Origin: JBKEDC01 sp047971925
GTDB taxonomy: Bacteria; Bacteroidota; Bacteroidia; Bacteroidales; Prolixibacteraceae
Reading direction: 5' to 3'
NCBI GenBank assembly: GCA_047971925.1
Contig: JBKEAC010000160.1
Span: forward strand, 1 to 23,903
Length of the DNA: 23,903 nt
Shown in pieces: positions 7,579 to 15,671 of the stretch; within the stretch, counting starts at the first letter, position 1, and every line of letters begins with the position of its first letter. Below the pieces are notes generated by a model, which saw only the letters and a program-made list of their open reading frames with translations, searched no databases and was not told where the DNA came from. Position numbers and translations under genes: made by a program.

Positions 7579-8484
7579 ATGAAGGATACAAAATATAAAG
7601 GGGTGATAGTTCCGATGATTAGTCCATTAAGGTCTGATTATCGTGTTGATGTGGAGGCAGTGGGGCGCATTGTGTCGCAATTTTCGAAAAGTGGTGTTCA
7701 TCCGTTTGTGGGTGGAACAACGGGAGAGGTTAGTGGTTTGAGTTTAGAGCAGAAGAAGGACTTAGTTCGTGCCACGGTGGAATGGCGCGTGCCCAATCAG
7801 GTGGTTTATGCTAGTGTGTCATCGAATTGTCTGAGCGATAGTTTGCACATGTGTGAATTATTTGCAGAAATGGGCGCCGATGTTGCGGTAGCTACTTTGC
7901 CGTCATATTATCCACTGACAGAGTTGCAGGCGGCACGATACATGGAGACCTTGGGCGAGGAGAGTGTTCTTCCGGTTATATTTTATAATATTCCGGCAAC
8001 AACTCATTGGTCGATTCCGTTAAGCTTGTTGAATGAGTTGAGTTATCATCCGAATATTGTTGGTTTAAAGGATTCAGAACGCGATTTAGTGCGCTTAGAT
8101 AGTGCCGTTGAGCTATGGAAAGAGCGCAATGATTTTGTGTATTTGTTGGGTTGGGCGGCACAATCGGCTCATGGTTTACTGAAGGGAGCCGATGGGATTG
8201 TGCCGAGTACGGGAAATTTTGCTCCTCAGCTGTATGCCGATTTATATGCGGCGGCATTGTCGGGCGATGTTGATTTACTGCAAGTGTTGCAGGATAAAAC
8301 CAATGAGTTGGGGCTGATTTATCAGCAGGGAAGAACATTGGGAGAGTCGTTGGTGGCATTGAAGGTTATTATGAGTGAGCTTGGTTTGTGTGAAACAAGG
8401 GTTACATCGCCGCTATGTGAAATGGGCGAGCAGGAAGAGCTTTCGTATCGGAAGCAGTTGAGAACATTTTGCGGAATTAATTAA
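7579..8484 (+). CDS. DapA-family class I aldolase/lyase (not a typical DHDPS)
   Basis: This 301-residue TIM-barrel protein belongs to the dihydrodipicolinate synthase / N-acetylneuraminate lyase family, which forms a Schiff base with pyruvate. The signature GGTTGE is at 45-50, Tyr136 lies in FYNIP and the Schiff-base Lys164 in VGLKDSE. The position equivalent to Arg138 of E. coli DapA, which binds the aspartate-semialdehyde carboxylate, is Thr141 here, so lysine biosynthesis is unlikely. A catabolic 2-keto-3-deoxy-sugar-acid aldolase or related lyase fits the locus. It starts 32 nt after the dehydrogenase. A gap of 173 nt follows before the kinase. Confidence 0.9.
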   Translation: MKDTKYKGVIVPMISPLRSDYRVDVEAVGRIVSQFSKSGVHPFVGGTTGEVSGLSLEQKKDLVRATVEWRVPNQVVYASVSSNCLSDSLHMCELFAEMGADVAVATLPSYYPLTELQAARYMETLGEESVLPVIFYNIPATTHWSIPLSLLNELSYHPNIVGLKDSERDLVRLDSAVELWKERNDFVYLLGWAAQSAHGLLKGADGIVPSTGNFAPQLYADLYAAALSGDVDLLQVLQDKTNELGLIYQQGRTLGESLVALKVIMSELGLCETRVTSPLCEMGEQEELSYRKQLRTFCGIN

Positions 8485-8654
8485 TACGAGAAAAGTGTTG
8501 TGCACGGTCGTGTTTCAAGGGTGCTTTTATCGCTCGTTTTGCATGTTTAGAGCATATTAAGAAATTAAAATTCACTGCTTTTGAAATAGTAGGAAAAGAA
8601 ATAGCAAACACCAATGCAATTGATAATGCCGTAATGAGGCATGAGAATAAATAA
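8481..8654 (+). pseudogene. Remnant resembling the C-terminus of PdxA/PdxA2
   Basis: This 57-codon open frame has no plausible start codon and ends in TAA exactly 3 nt before the kinase ATG, the tight spacing typical of this operon. Its end reads FTAFEIVGKEIANTNAIDNAV. That resembles the HGTA-x-DIAG-K-x-IA-x-x-x-x-x-x-AI tail of the PdxA family (4-hydroxythreonine-4-phosphate and D-threonate/erythronate-4-phosphate dehydrogenases). The conserved DHG before TA is missing. PdxA2-type enzymes are the usual partners of DUF1537 kinases such as the next gene. It is best read as what is left of a deleted pdxA2-like gene. The similarity is short and was judged by eye. Confidence 0.4.
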
Positions 8655-8657
8655 GAA

Positions 8658-9836
8658 ATGATAGTAGTAATAGCCGATGATTTTACAGGTGCTGCAGAAG
8701 TGGCAGGCTTAGCTTTCAACAGGGGTCTAAGAGTTATTTTGGGCTCCGATGTTGAAGTAGCGAGGCATCATCAGGTTCAGGTGTTTGTGTTAGTATCCGA
8801 TACTCGATCGATGGAGCGATTAGAGGCAGAGAAGTGCATTCGGGGCTTAATTAGAGAGGTTCAAAGATTTCAACCGACTTTGATTTTCAAAAAGATTGAT
8901 TCGGTACTTCGTGGTCATGTTTATGCGGAGCTGCAAGTTCAAATGGAGGAAGAAAAGAAGACTAAAGTAGCTATTTTGGCAGGCAATCCGGCATTGGGGA
9001 GGCTAATCATCGATGGTGAGTTTTACATTGATGGAAAAAAACTTTCTGATACCTCCTTTGCTTGCGACATGGAGTTTCCAGCAACCACAAGCAATGTGTT
9101 GACTTTGCTCGGTGGAGAATGTGGACTCTTTCATGTTTCAGATGCGCTTCCAGAAGGCGGATTTGTAGTGGGCAATGTCGATTCACAATGCACCCTAAAT
9201 ACATGGGCGAGAAAGTTCGATTCCTCGTGGGTTCTAGCAGGTGGAGCCGCTTTTTTTGGGAGTGTGCTTAGTGCTATTTATCCCGAGGCAGTTGTGGGAA
9301 AGTTGAGTGCAACTATCGCTCAGGTGGGTAAGCGCATCATTTTCTTGGGTAGCAATTATCCAAAGAAGGCCGAGTTTAAAGAAAAACTCGTAGCTTTGGG
9401 TTTGAAATATATAAATTTAGATGGGAGTTTTTTCTTGAAAGAAGGCAGCGAAGGAGTTAAACAGCAAGCGAAAAAGATTGCGGAATTGAGCGAAATTCAT
9501 GATACGGTGGTTATTTCAACGATATTTAAAATCGATCAAAGAGAGCAACTCACGCCCTATCAAATAAGGATGAAAGTAGGTGAATTAGCAGCCGCAGTTT
9601 TTCAACAACAGCAGTATGATGAACTCTTTATTGAAGGAGGAGCAACCGCCAATGTTATCATGCAAAATTTGGGTGTAAGTTATTTTGAGCCCACAAAGGA
9701 GTTCGCTCCAGGGATTATTCAGATGCGCGACATGAAAACGAATTTACACATCGTAACAAAGCCCGGTAGTTATATTTGGCCACAGGGAGTGATATCGGAA
9801 GTAGATATGATCCATAATAATTCATCTAACAGATAA
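8658..9836 (+). CDS. Four-carbon acid-sugar kinase family protein (DUF1537)
   Basis: This 392-residue cytoplasmic ATP-dependent kinase is of the DUF1537 type (OtnK, DtnK and OiaK relatives), which phosphorylates tetronates or related acid sugars. The N-terminal sugar-binding half has IADDFTGAAEVA (5-16) and FKKIDSVLRGH (77-87), the family's substrate loop. The C-terminal nucleotide-binding half has EGGATA (326-331) and KPGSY (368-372). Both halves and the full length are present. The gene overlaps nothing and is 8 nt before the transporter. A possible pdxA2 remnant lies directly upstream, so its original pathway partner may be lost. The substrate cannot be assigned from sequence alone. Confidence 0.9.
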   Translation: MIVVIADDFTGAAEVAGLAFNRGLRVILGSDVEVARHHQVQVFVLVSDTRSMERLEAEKCIRGLIREVQRFQPTLIFKKIDSVLRGHVYAELQVQMEEEKKTKVAILAGNPALGRLIIDGEFYIDGKKLSDTSFACDMEFPATTSNVLTLLGGECGLFHVSDALPEGGFVVGNVDSQCTLNTWARKFDSSWVLAGGAAFFGSVLSAIYPEAVVGKLSATIAQVGKRIIFLGSNYPKKAEFKEKLVALGLKYINLDGSFFLKEGSEGVKQQAKKIAELSEIHDTVVISTIFKIDQREQLTPYQIRMKVGELAAAVFQQQQYDELFIEGGATANVIMQNLGVSYFEPTKEFAPGIIQMRDMKTNLHIVTKPGSYIWPQGVISEVDMIHNNSSNR

Positions 9837-9844
9837 AAAGCGTT

Positions 9845-11443
9845 ATGGCAGTAAATCAGTTACATTGGGTAGATTATTTAATCATTGCATTGACACTCCT
9901 TATTACGGTAGTTGTGGGTCTTGGTTTTGCCAAACGGCAGAAGAGCATTGCAACCTATTTTAAGGCGGGTGGCTCATTGCCATCGTGGGCTATTGGCATG
10001 TCGATATTAGCCACATTGATTAGTAGTGTTACTTTCTTGGCCTATCCGGGTGAGGGATATAGTTCGAACTGGATTTTGTTAGTTCAAGGCTTGATGGTTC
10101 CTTTGGTTCTGCTTGTAATTATTAGGTTTGTTGTTCCTTTATTTCGGAATGTAATCAAGCTAAGCGCCTATGAATATTTTGAGCAGCGCTTTGGAGTGGT
10201 AGCCCGCTACTACACGTCGATGAGTTTCATGTTAACCCATTTTGCCAAGATGGGCTCAGTGCTTTATTTAATCTCTTTAGCTGTGAGCGGAATGCTTGGA
10301 ATAAATACATCGGTGATTATTTTACTCATTGGAGCAGCCATCATTTTGTTAACCTTATTTGGCGGAATTGAGGCGGTGGTTTGGCTCGATGTGATACAAG
10401 GATTTTTGCTCATTGTTGGGGGAGTAGTGGCATTAATTATCTTGCTGTTCGGTCTCGATGGTGGTCCGGTTGATATTTGGAATGTGGCAATGGATGCTGG
10501 CAAGATCGGTTTTGGTCCTTTCGATTGGGATTTTGTTCAACTCACATTTTGGGTCATGGCTCTCAATGGGATATTCTATGCTATTCAGAAATACGGCACC
10601 GATCAAACCATTGTTCAGCGTTATCTCACTGCGCGAACCGATAAAGCCGCAGTGAGAGCCTCGCTTTTGGGAGTGTTAATGTGTGTGCCTGTGTGGGCTT
10701 TGTTCATGTTTATCGGAACCGCCTTGTTTTCTTACTATCAGATTGGGGGAGCCGAGCATTCACTTCCGGTGGGAATAAAAGCCGACGCCGTTTTTCCTCA
10801 TTTCATTATGCATGAATTGCCCGTTGGAATAATCGGATTGGTGATATCGGCACTCATTGCTTCGGCTATTTCGAGTTTAGATTCCGATTTAAATTGTCTT
10901 TCGGCAATTTTAGTTGAAGATTACTATAAAAGAGTTTATCCCGATAGTACCGATGAGCAGCAGCTGAAAATGGGTCGATGGTTTATTGCCTTAGCAGGAA
11001 TTGGAGCTGTGGCAATAGCTTTGTTCTATGTGCAAGCAGGCGAAGGAGGAGTTCTCGACATGATATTTGCGTTATATGCCATTTTTTCTGGAGGAATTGC
11101 GGGGATGTTCATGCTCGGAATTTTTGCCGCTCGTGCCAATAAAAAAGGTTTATATTGGGGAATGCTCGCTTGCTTTTTATTTATTGCCTGGGCATTGTTA
11201 ACCTCGACTCCTTTAGGCATTGGAAACAAAAAAAGTATATTAGTCGATTTAGGTCAATTCAACTACACGCATCATGAATACATGATGGGAGTTTATAGTC
11301 ACATAGTGCTCGTGGTGGTTGGGTTTTTTGCTAGTTTGTGCTATCCGAAGGAAAATGTGAACCTTGCGCTCACATGGAAAGGTTGGAAACAAGAAACAAG
11401 AAACAAGAAACAAGAAACAAAGAAACAAAGAAATAAATTTTAA
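9845..11443 (+). CDS. Sodium/solute symporter (SSS family)
   Basis: This 532-residue inner-membrane protein has about 13 hydrophobic segments. It begins with the SSS signature region WVDYLIIALTLLITVVVGLGFA and continues with KRQKSIATYFKAGGSLPSWAIGMSI. Mid-protein segments such as IQKYGTDQTIVQRYLTA and ASAISSLDSDLN are typical of sugar and sialic-acid type SSS symporters. It most likely imports the monosaccharide or sugar acid released by the exported enzymes encoded downstream. The last 17 or so residues (ETRNKKQETKKQRNKF) are encoded by an AAGAAAC heptamer tract and look like a non-conserved tail created by a repeat. It is 12 nt before the next gene. Confidence 0.93.
   Translation: MAVNQLHWVDYLIIALTLLITVVVGLGFAKRQKSIATYFKAGGSLPSWAIGMSILATLISSVTFLAYPGEGYSSNWILLVQGLMVPLVLLVIIRFVVPLFRNVIKLSAYEYFEQRFGVVARYYTSMSFMLTHFAKMGSVLYLISLAVSGMLGINTSVIILLIGAAIILLTLFGGIEAVVWLDVIQGFLLIVGGVVALIILLFGLDGGPVDIWNVAMDAGKIGFGPFDWDFVQLTFWVMALNGIFYAIQKYGTDQTIVQRYLTARTDKAAVRASLLGVLMCVPVWALFMFIGTALFSYYQIGGAEHSLPVGIKADAVFPHFIMHELPVGIIGLVISALIASAISSLDSDLNCLSAILVEDYYKRVYPDSTDEQQLKMGRWFIALAGIGAVAIALFYVQAGEGGVLDMIFALYAIFSGGIAGMFMLGIFAARANKKGLYWGMLACFLFIAWALLTSTPLGIGNKKSILVDLGQFNYTHHEYMMGVYSHIVLVVVGFFASLCYPKENVNLALTWKGWKQETRNKKQETKKQRNKF
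11385..11434 (+). repeat. AAGAAAC tandem repeat across the symporter 3' end
   Basis: Four perfect AAGAAAC heptamers (11391-11418) are preceded by GGAAAC and followed by AAAGAAAC and AAAGAAAT. Because seven is not a multiple of three, gain or loss of one unit would change the frame of the symporter's last residues and move its stop relative to the next start at 11456. Confidence 0.85.
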
Positions 11444-11455
11444 ATAATACATGAT

Positions 11456-12847
11456 ATGAAGTATTTTTTGTCGTTAAGCATTGCTGCAACATTATTGTCG
11501 GCATGCCATTGTAAAACAACAGAGCAAGCGAAAGAAGAGGCTTGCTGTTCAACAGTTGATGAAACCAAACTATTAAAAGTTTCAGCCGATAATCGTTTCC
11601 TTGAAACAGCCGATGGTGAGCCATTTTGGTGGATGGGTGAAACGGCGTGGTTGCTTTCGGGAAAGCTTTCGAAGGAAGAGGCCTCTATGTATCTGAAAAA
11701 AAGAAAAGAACAAGGCTTTAATGTCATTCAAATTTCACCAGTTCACTATTTAGGTATTAAAGATGTTTATGGTCATTCAGCTTTGCTTGATAATGATCTT
11801 TCTAAACCTCTTGTGAAAGAAGGCGAAGATGACTATTGGGATAACCTCGACTACATGATTGATGAAGCTGAGAAGAATGGTCAGTACATGGCAATTGTTC
11901 CGGTGTGGGGAAACAATGTGCGCGATGGACATGTTTCGCGTGAGCAAATGGCTGTCTATGGAAAATTCATTGCTGAGCGTTATGCTGAGCGCGATAACAT
12001 TATTTGGCTTAATGGTGGCGATACTTTCGGAAATGATTCAATCGAAACTTGGAATATTTTGGGAAATGCACTGCACACCTATGCTCCAAATCATTTAGCA
12101 ACTTATCACCCTCGCGGAAGAATGCAATCGAATGATTGGTTTAATGATCAAGAATGGTTAGATTTCAACATGATTCAATCGGGACACCGCTCATGGAGCC
12201 AAGATGACACCGAACGTGGCTATGGTCAAGACAACTGGAGATATATTGTGGAAGATTGGGACATTCAACGCCCCACAATCGATGGCGAACCTGGTTATGA
12301 AGGAATTCCTCATGGATTGCACAACCCCGAAGATCCTTATTGGGAAGCTTCTGATGTGCGCCGTTATGCTTATTGGTCGTTATTCTCAGGTGCTTTCGGA
12401 TATACATACGGACACAATGCAACCATGCAGTTTTATAGCAAAAAAGACGATGGATCGGCTTTTGGTTGCAAAGTTTATTGGCAAGAAGCAATGAACGCTA
12501 TTGGTTCAAATCAAATGCAATGGGTGAGCAAGCTCATGAGAAGTCATAAGTTTAACAATCGCCGACCAGCACAAGATCTTATTGCTGGCGAAAATGGCGA
12601 AAAATACGATTACATTACTGCAACTCTTGGCGATAATTATGCCTATGTTTATACCTATAATGGTAGAACATTCTCGCTTAACATGGGATTACTTGCAGGT
12701 GAGAAAATAAAAGCAAAATGGTTCGACCCATCAACTGGCGATTATACAGAAATTGGCGAAATTGCAAACACAGGAGTGCAAGAATTCGATGCACCAGGGG
12801 TGAAACGCGATGGCAACGATTGGGTGCTCGTGTTGGAAACAATTTAA
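11456..12847 (+). CDS. GH140/apiosidase-like glycoside hydrolase lipoprotein (DUF4038 type)
   Basis: This 463-residue exported lipoprotein has a signal peptide with lipobox LLSAC (Cys17). A (beta/alpha)8 catalytic domain of the DUF4038/GH140 type follows (about 38-370), then a beta-sandwich of the putative collagen-binding type (about 372-463). Family landmarks are RFLETADGEPFWWMGETAW at the domain start, WLNGGDT with Asp189 (candidate acid/base) and DGEPGYEG with Glu278 (candidate nucleophile). The characterised GH140 enzyme removes apiose-containing side chains from rhamnogalacturonan II. The same substrate here is only a hypothesis, because the DUF4038 group is broad. It is the first exported enzyme of the operon. 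Confidence 0.85.
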   Translation: MKYFLSLSIAATLLSACHCKTTEQAKEEACCSTVDETKLLKVSADNRFLETADGEPFWWMGETAWLLSGKLSKEEASMYLKKRKEQGFNVIQISPVHYLGIKDVYGHSALLDNDLSKPLVKEGEDDYWDNLDYMIDEAEKNGQYMAIVPVWGNNVRDGHVSREQMAVYGKFIAERYAERDNIIWLNGGDTFGNDSIETWNILGNALHTYAPNHLATYHPRGRMQSNDWFNDQEWLDFNMIQSGHRSWSQDDTERGYGQDNWRYIVEDWDIQRPTIDGEPGYEGIPHGLHNPEDPYWEASDVRRYAYWSLFSGAFGYTYGHNATMQFYSKKDDGSAFGCKVYWQEAMNAIGSNQMQWVSKLMRSHKFNNRRPAQDLIAGENGEKYDYITATLGDNYAYVYTYNGRTFSLNMGLLAGEKIKAKWFDPSTGDYTEIGEIANTGVQEFDAPGVKRDGNDWVLVLETI

Positions 12848-12857
12848 AAATAGAACT

Positions 12858-13805
12858 ATGCGAATAAAATTTATCTTAGCCATAGTAGTAGCAATAACTT
12901 TATTCTCTTGCAAACAAGAGGATAAAGTTATTTACATGTTCAGCTCTTTCCGTGAGCCGGCAACCGATGGCTTATATTATGCCTATAGCGAAGATGGTTA
13001 TCATTGGAATGACCTCGGCGGTTCATGGCTTAAACCCGAAGTGGGAACTCAAAAGTTAATGCGCGACCCATCGGTGGTGCAAGGAAAAGATGGAACTTAT
13101 CACATGGTGTGGACAAGCTCATGGAAGGGCGATTTAGGTTTCGGATATGCGAGTTCGAAGGACTTAATTAATTGGTCGGAGCAAAAACAAATTACCGCTA
13201 TGACCGACACCTCGACGGTGAATGTGTGGGCTCCTGAACTTTTTTATGATGATGTGAAAGATGAATATATCATTATTTGGGCATCAACTGTTCCTTTTAA
13301 ATTTGAAAAGGGAATTGAAGACGAGCGAAACAATCATCGCATGTATTACCTAACAACTAAAGATTTTGTTTCATTCAGCGAAACAAAATTGTTCTATGAC
13401 CCCGGATTTAGCGTTATCGATTGTGTAATTGTGAAACGTGCTGCCGATGATTATGTGCTGATATTAAAAGATAACACACGTCCTAATCGCTACTTACAAG
13501 CGGCTGTGGGTAAATCGCCAATTGGTCCGTGGACTGATATCACCGAACCTTTCTCGGGCTTGCTCACCGAAGGTCCAACAGTGGAAAAAGTGGGAAATGA
13601 TTACCTCATTTACTATGATTTCTATGGCGAAAAAAGATATGCAGCGGCTAGAACAAACGATTTCAAAACATTTGAAGATGTTTCTACTGAAATTTCACTC
13701 CCTCAAGGGCATAAGCATGGAACAATCTTTAAAACGAGCGAGCCGATTCTCGAAAATCTATTAAAAGAAGCTACTAATCGTGGATTTATTTCTACCCAAA
13801 AATAA
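12858..13805 (+). CDS. GH43-like five-bladed propeller lipoprotein
   Basis: This 315-residue lipoprotein has signal peptide and lipobox LFSC (Cys18). The rest is a GH43/GH32-clan beta-propeller. The clan's three acidic residues are visible: Asp70 in MRDPSVV (base), Asp188 in SVIDCVIV (pKa modulator) and Glu238 in TEGPTVEK (acid). His287 in KHGT may be the central metal or water ligand. A role in removing arabinose, xylose or galactose side chains is likely, but the exact specificity is not readable. The frame is open 16 codons further upstream, overlapping the preceding gene, but ATG 12858 begins the signal peptide and is preferred. It is 10 nt from the previous gene and 6 nt from the next. 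Confidence 0.85.
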   Translation: MRIKFILAIVVAITLFSCKQEDKVIYMFSSFREPATDGLYYAYSEDGYHWNDLGGSWLKPEVGTQKLMRDPSVVQGKDGTYHMVWTSSWKGDLGFGYASSKDLINWSEQKQITAMTDTSTVNVWAPELFYDDVKDEYIIIWASTVPFKFEKGIEDERNNHRMYYLTTKDFVSFSETKLFYDPGFSVIDCVIVKRAADDYVLILKDNTRPNRYLQAAVGKSPIGPWTDITEPFSGLLTEGPTVEKVGNDYLIYYDFYGEKRYAAARTNDFKTFEDVSTEISLPQGHKHGTIFKTSEPILENLLKEATNRGFISTQK

Positions 13806-13811
13806 GAAAAC

Positions 13812-15671
13812 ATGACAAAAGCATTTAAAAATCTGGCAATTGTTGCAATATTGGCAAGCTCCTTGGCTAGTTGGGCGCAAGATTTGCCAACTTATCAAGG
13901 TAAAGAATTGAGCAACCCCGATTATCATCATGGACAACTTGCTCCTGCTATCGGAGTGCACAACATTCAGCTCACACGGGCTAATCGTGAGTTCCCCGAA
14001 TATGCCGATGGACTAGGTTATACTTATAATCATCAACCCATGTTGGCTTATTGGAATAACACATTCTATCTGGAATATCTAGCGAACCCCGTGGGCGAGC
14101 ATGAACCTGGAGGGGCAACTTTAATCATGAGTTCTAAAGATGGATACAACTGGTCGAATCCTCAAGTGATTTTCGAACCCTACAAAATCCCCGATGGAAC
14201 GAAAAAGGAAACCAAACGCAACGGAATTCAAGAAACAAAAGACTTGCTGAGCGTGCACCACCAACGCATGGGGTTTTATGTGAGTGAAAAATACGATAAA
14301 CTTCTGGTGCTGGCAAACATTTCTATTTGTCTCGACATTACCGATGCTCCAAACGATGGTAACGGTGTGGGACGTGTGGTGCGTGAAATTAATAAAGATG
14401 GTAGCTGGGGCGAAACTTATTTCATTTACTACAATCACGATTGGAACAGTCAGAACACATCGCACCCTTACTACAAAGAATCGAAAGATAAAAACTTCGT
14501 GAAAGCTTGCGATGAACTTTTAAACAATCGCTTAATGGTGCAACAATGGAATGAAGAAATTGACCGTGAAGACCCACTGCTTTCTTTGCAAGGTGAGTAT
14601 AAAGCTTTCAACTGGTATCACCTCACCAATGGCAATGTTGTGGGATGGTGGAAACATGCGCTCACTGCAATAAGCACCGATGAAGGGAAAACATGGACAA
14701 AACCAACTCGTGCTCCAGGTTTTGTGAATAACAACGCTAAAATTTGGGGACAAAAACTCGACGATGGTAACTACATGACTGTTTATAATCCTTCTGATTA
14801 TCGATGGCCATTGGCTCTTTCAACAAGTAATGATGGAATGAATTTCAATAATCTCCTGCTCGTGCATGGCGAGGTGAGTCCGATGAGATATGGTGGAAAC
14901 TATAAATCATATGGACCTCAATATGTGCGTGGAATTGTGGAAGGAAACGGCAATGTGCCTGGAAACGACGCTTGGGTTTCTTACAGTGTGAACAAAGAAG
15001 ATATCTGGGTGGCTAAAATCCCGGTGCCCGTGAAATCGGTGGAGAATAATCAAGTGAATGAGCAATTCAACGCCATGAAAGAGGGTAGCGAACTTTTGTA
15101 CTGGAACATTTATTCGCCCGTGTGGGCAAGAGTGGCAGTGGAAAATGTGAATGGCAAAAAAGCTTTAGTGCTTCACGACCAAGATGAATATGAATTTGCT
15201 AAAGCTGAACGTGTTTTCCCTAAAATGGAAAATGCTGCCGTGGAGTTTTCTATTCAAGCTGCTCAAAATAAAAATGGAAAACTCGATGTGGAACTCCTCG
15301 ATGAAAACGGAATGGCTGCTTTGAGATTAACTTTCGCCGAAAATGGTTACATTCAACAAAAAAATGGATACCGCATGAAAGATATTCTGAAATATAACGC
15401 CAAGGAAACCCTTAACATCAGAATTGAACTCACTTGCCATAGCCGATTTTTCTATATCTATGTGAACGGTGAAAAAGTATCAACGGGCATGAGCCATATT
15501 CCTGTGCCTGCCGTGGAAAGATTATCATTCAGAACGGGCGACATTCGCCGATATCCAAACATCGATACTCCAACCGATCAGGATTGGGATATTAAGCAAA
15601 ACGGGCAGCCTTGTGCTCCTGCTAGCTTCGCCATCTTTAATGTGAAAACCGAAGCTTTCACGCAAAAATAA
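13812..15671 (+). CDS. Secreted Asp-box beta-propeller protein with C-terminal jelly-roll-like domain
   Basis: This 619-residue protein has a signal-peptidase-I type leader (cleavage near SWA-QD, residue 22). Residues about 30-410 form a propeller with Asp-box-like turns at SSKDGYNW (107-114), STDEGKTW (288-295) and SNDGMNF (338-344). Conserved-looking pockets include VHHQRMGFY (His149, His150) and NPSDYRWPLALST. Residues about 415-610 look like a lamin-G/concanavalin-type beta-sandwich (FYIYVNGEKV). Related propellers include sialidase-like hydrolases and lyases such as the rhamnose-glucuronate lyases of GH145/PL42 type. I cannot assign a family by eye. The next start codon directly abuts the stop, suggesting translational coupling. 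Confidence 0.85.
   Translation: MTKAFKNLAIVAILASSLASWAQDLPTYQGKELSNPDYHHGQLAPAIGVHNIQLTRANREFPEYADGLGYTYNHQPMLAYWNNTFYLEYLANPVGEHEPGGATLIMSSKDGYNWSNPQVIFEPYKIPDGTKKETKRNGIQETKDLLSVHHQRMGFYVSEKYDKLLVLANISICLDITDAPNDGNGVGRVVREINKDGSWGETYFIYYNHDWNSQNTSHPYYKESKDKNFVKACDELLNNRLMVQQWNEEIDREDPLLSLQGEYKAFNWYHLTNGNVVGWWKHALTAISTDEGKTWTKPTRAPGFVNNNAKIWGQKLDDGNYMTVYNPSDYRWPLALSTSNDGMNFNNLLLVHGEVSPMRYGGNYKSYGPQYVRGIVEGNGNVPGNDAWVSYSVNKEDIWVAKIPVPVKSVENNQVNEQFNAMKEGSELLYWNIYSPVWARVAVENVNGKKALVLHDQDEYEFAKAERVFPKMENAAVEFSIQAAQNKNGKLDVELLDENGMAALRLTFAENGYIQQKNGYRMKDILKYNAKETLNIRIELTCHSRFFYIYVNGEKVSTGMSHIPVPAVERLSFRTGDIRRYPNIDTPTDQDWDIKQNGQPCAPASFAIFNVKTEAFTQK

Noticed and set aside
7579..8484. Assigning the DapA-family gene to lysine biosynthesis as dapA
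   Set aside because: It sits in a catabolic operon and lacks the arginine that binds aspartate semialdehyde in true DHDPS.
8477..8719. 80-codon minus-strand frame over the gap before the kinase
   Set aside because: It overlaps the kinase start and the plus-strand remnant. Its low-complexity Ala/Ser-rich translation matches nothing, whereas the plus frame ends with normal operon spacing.
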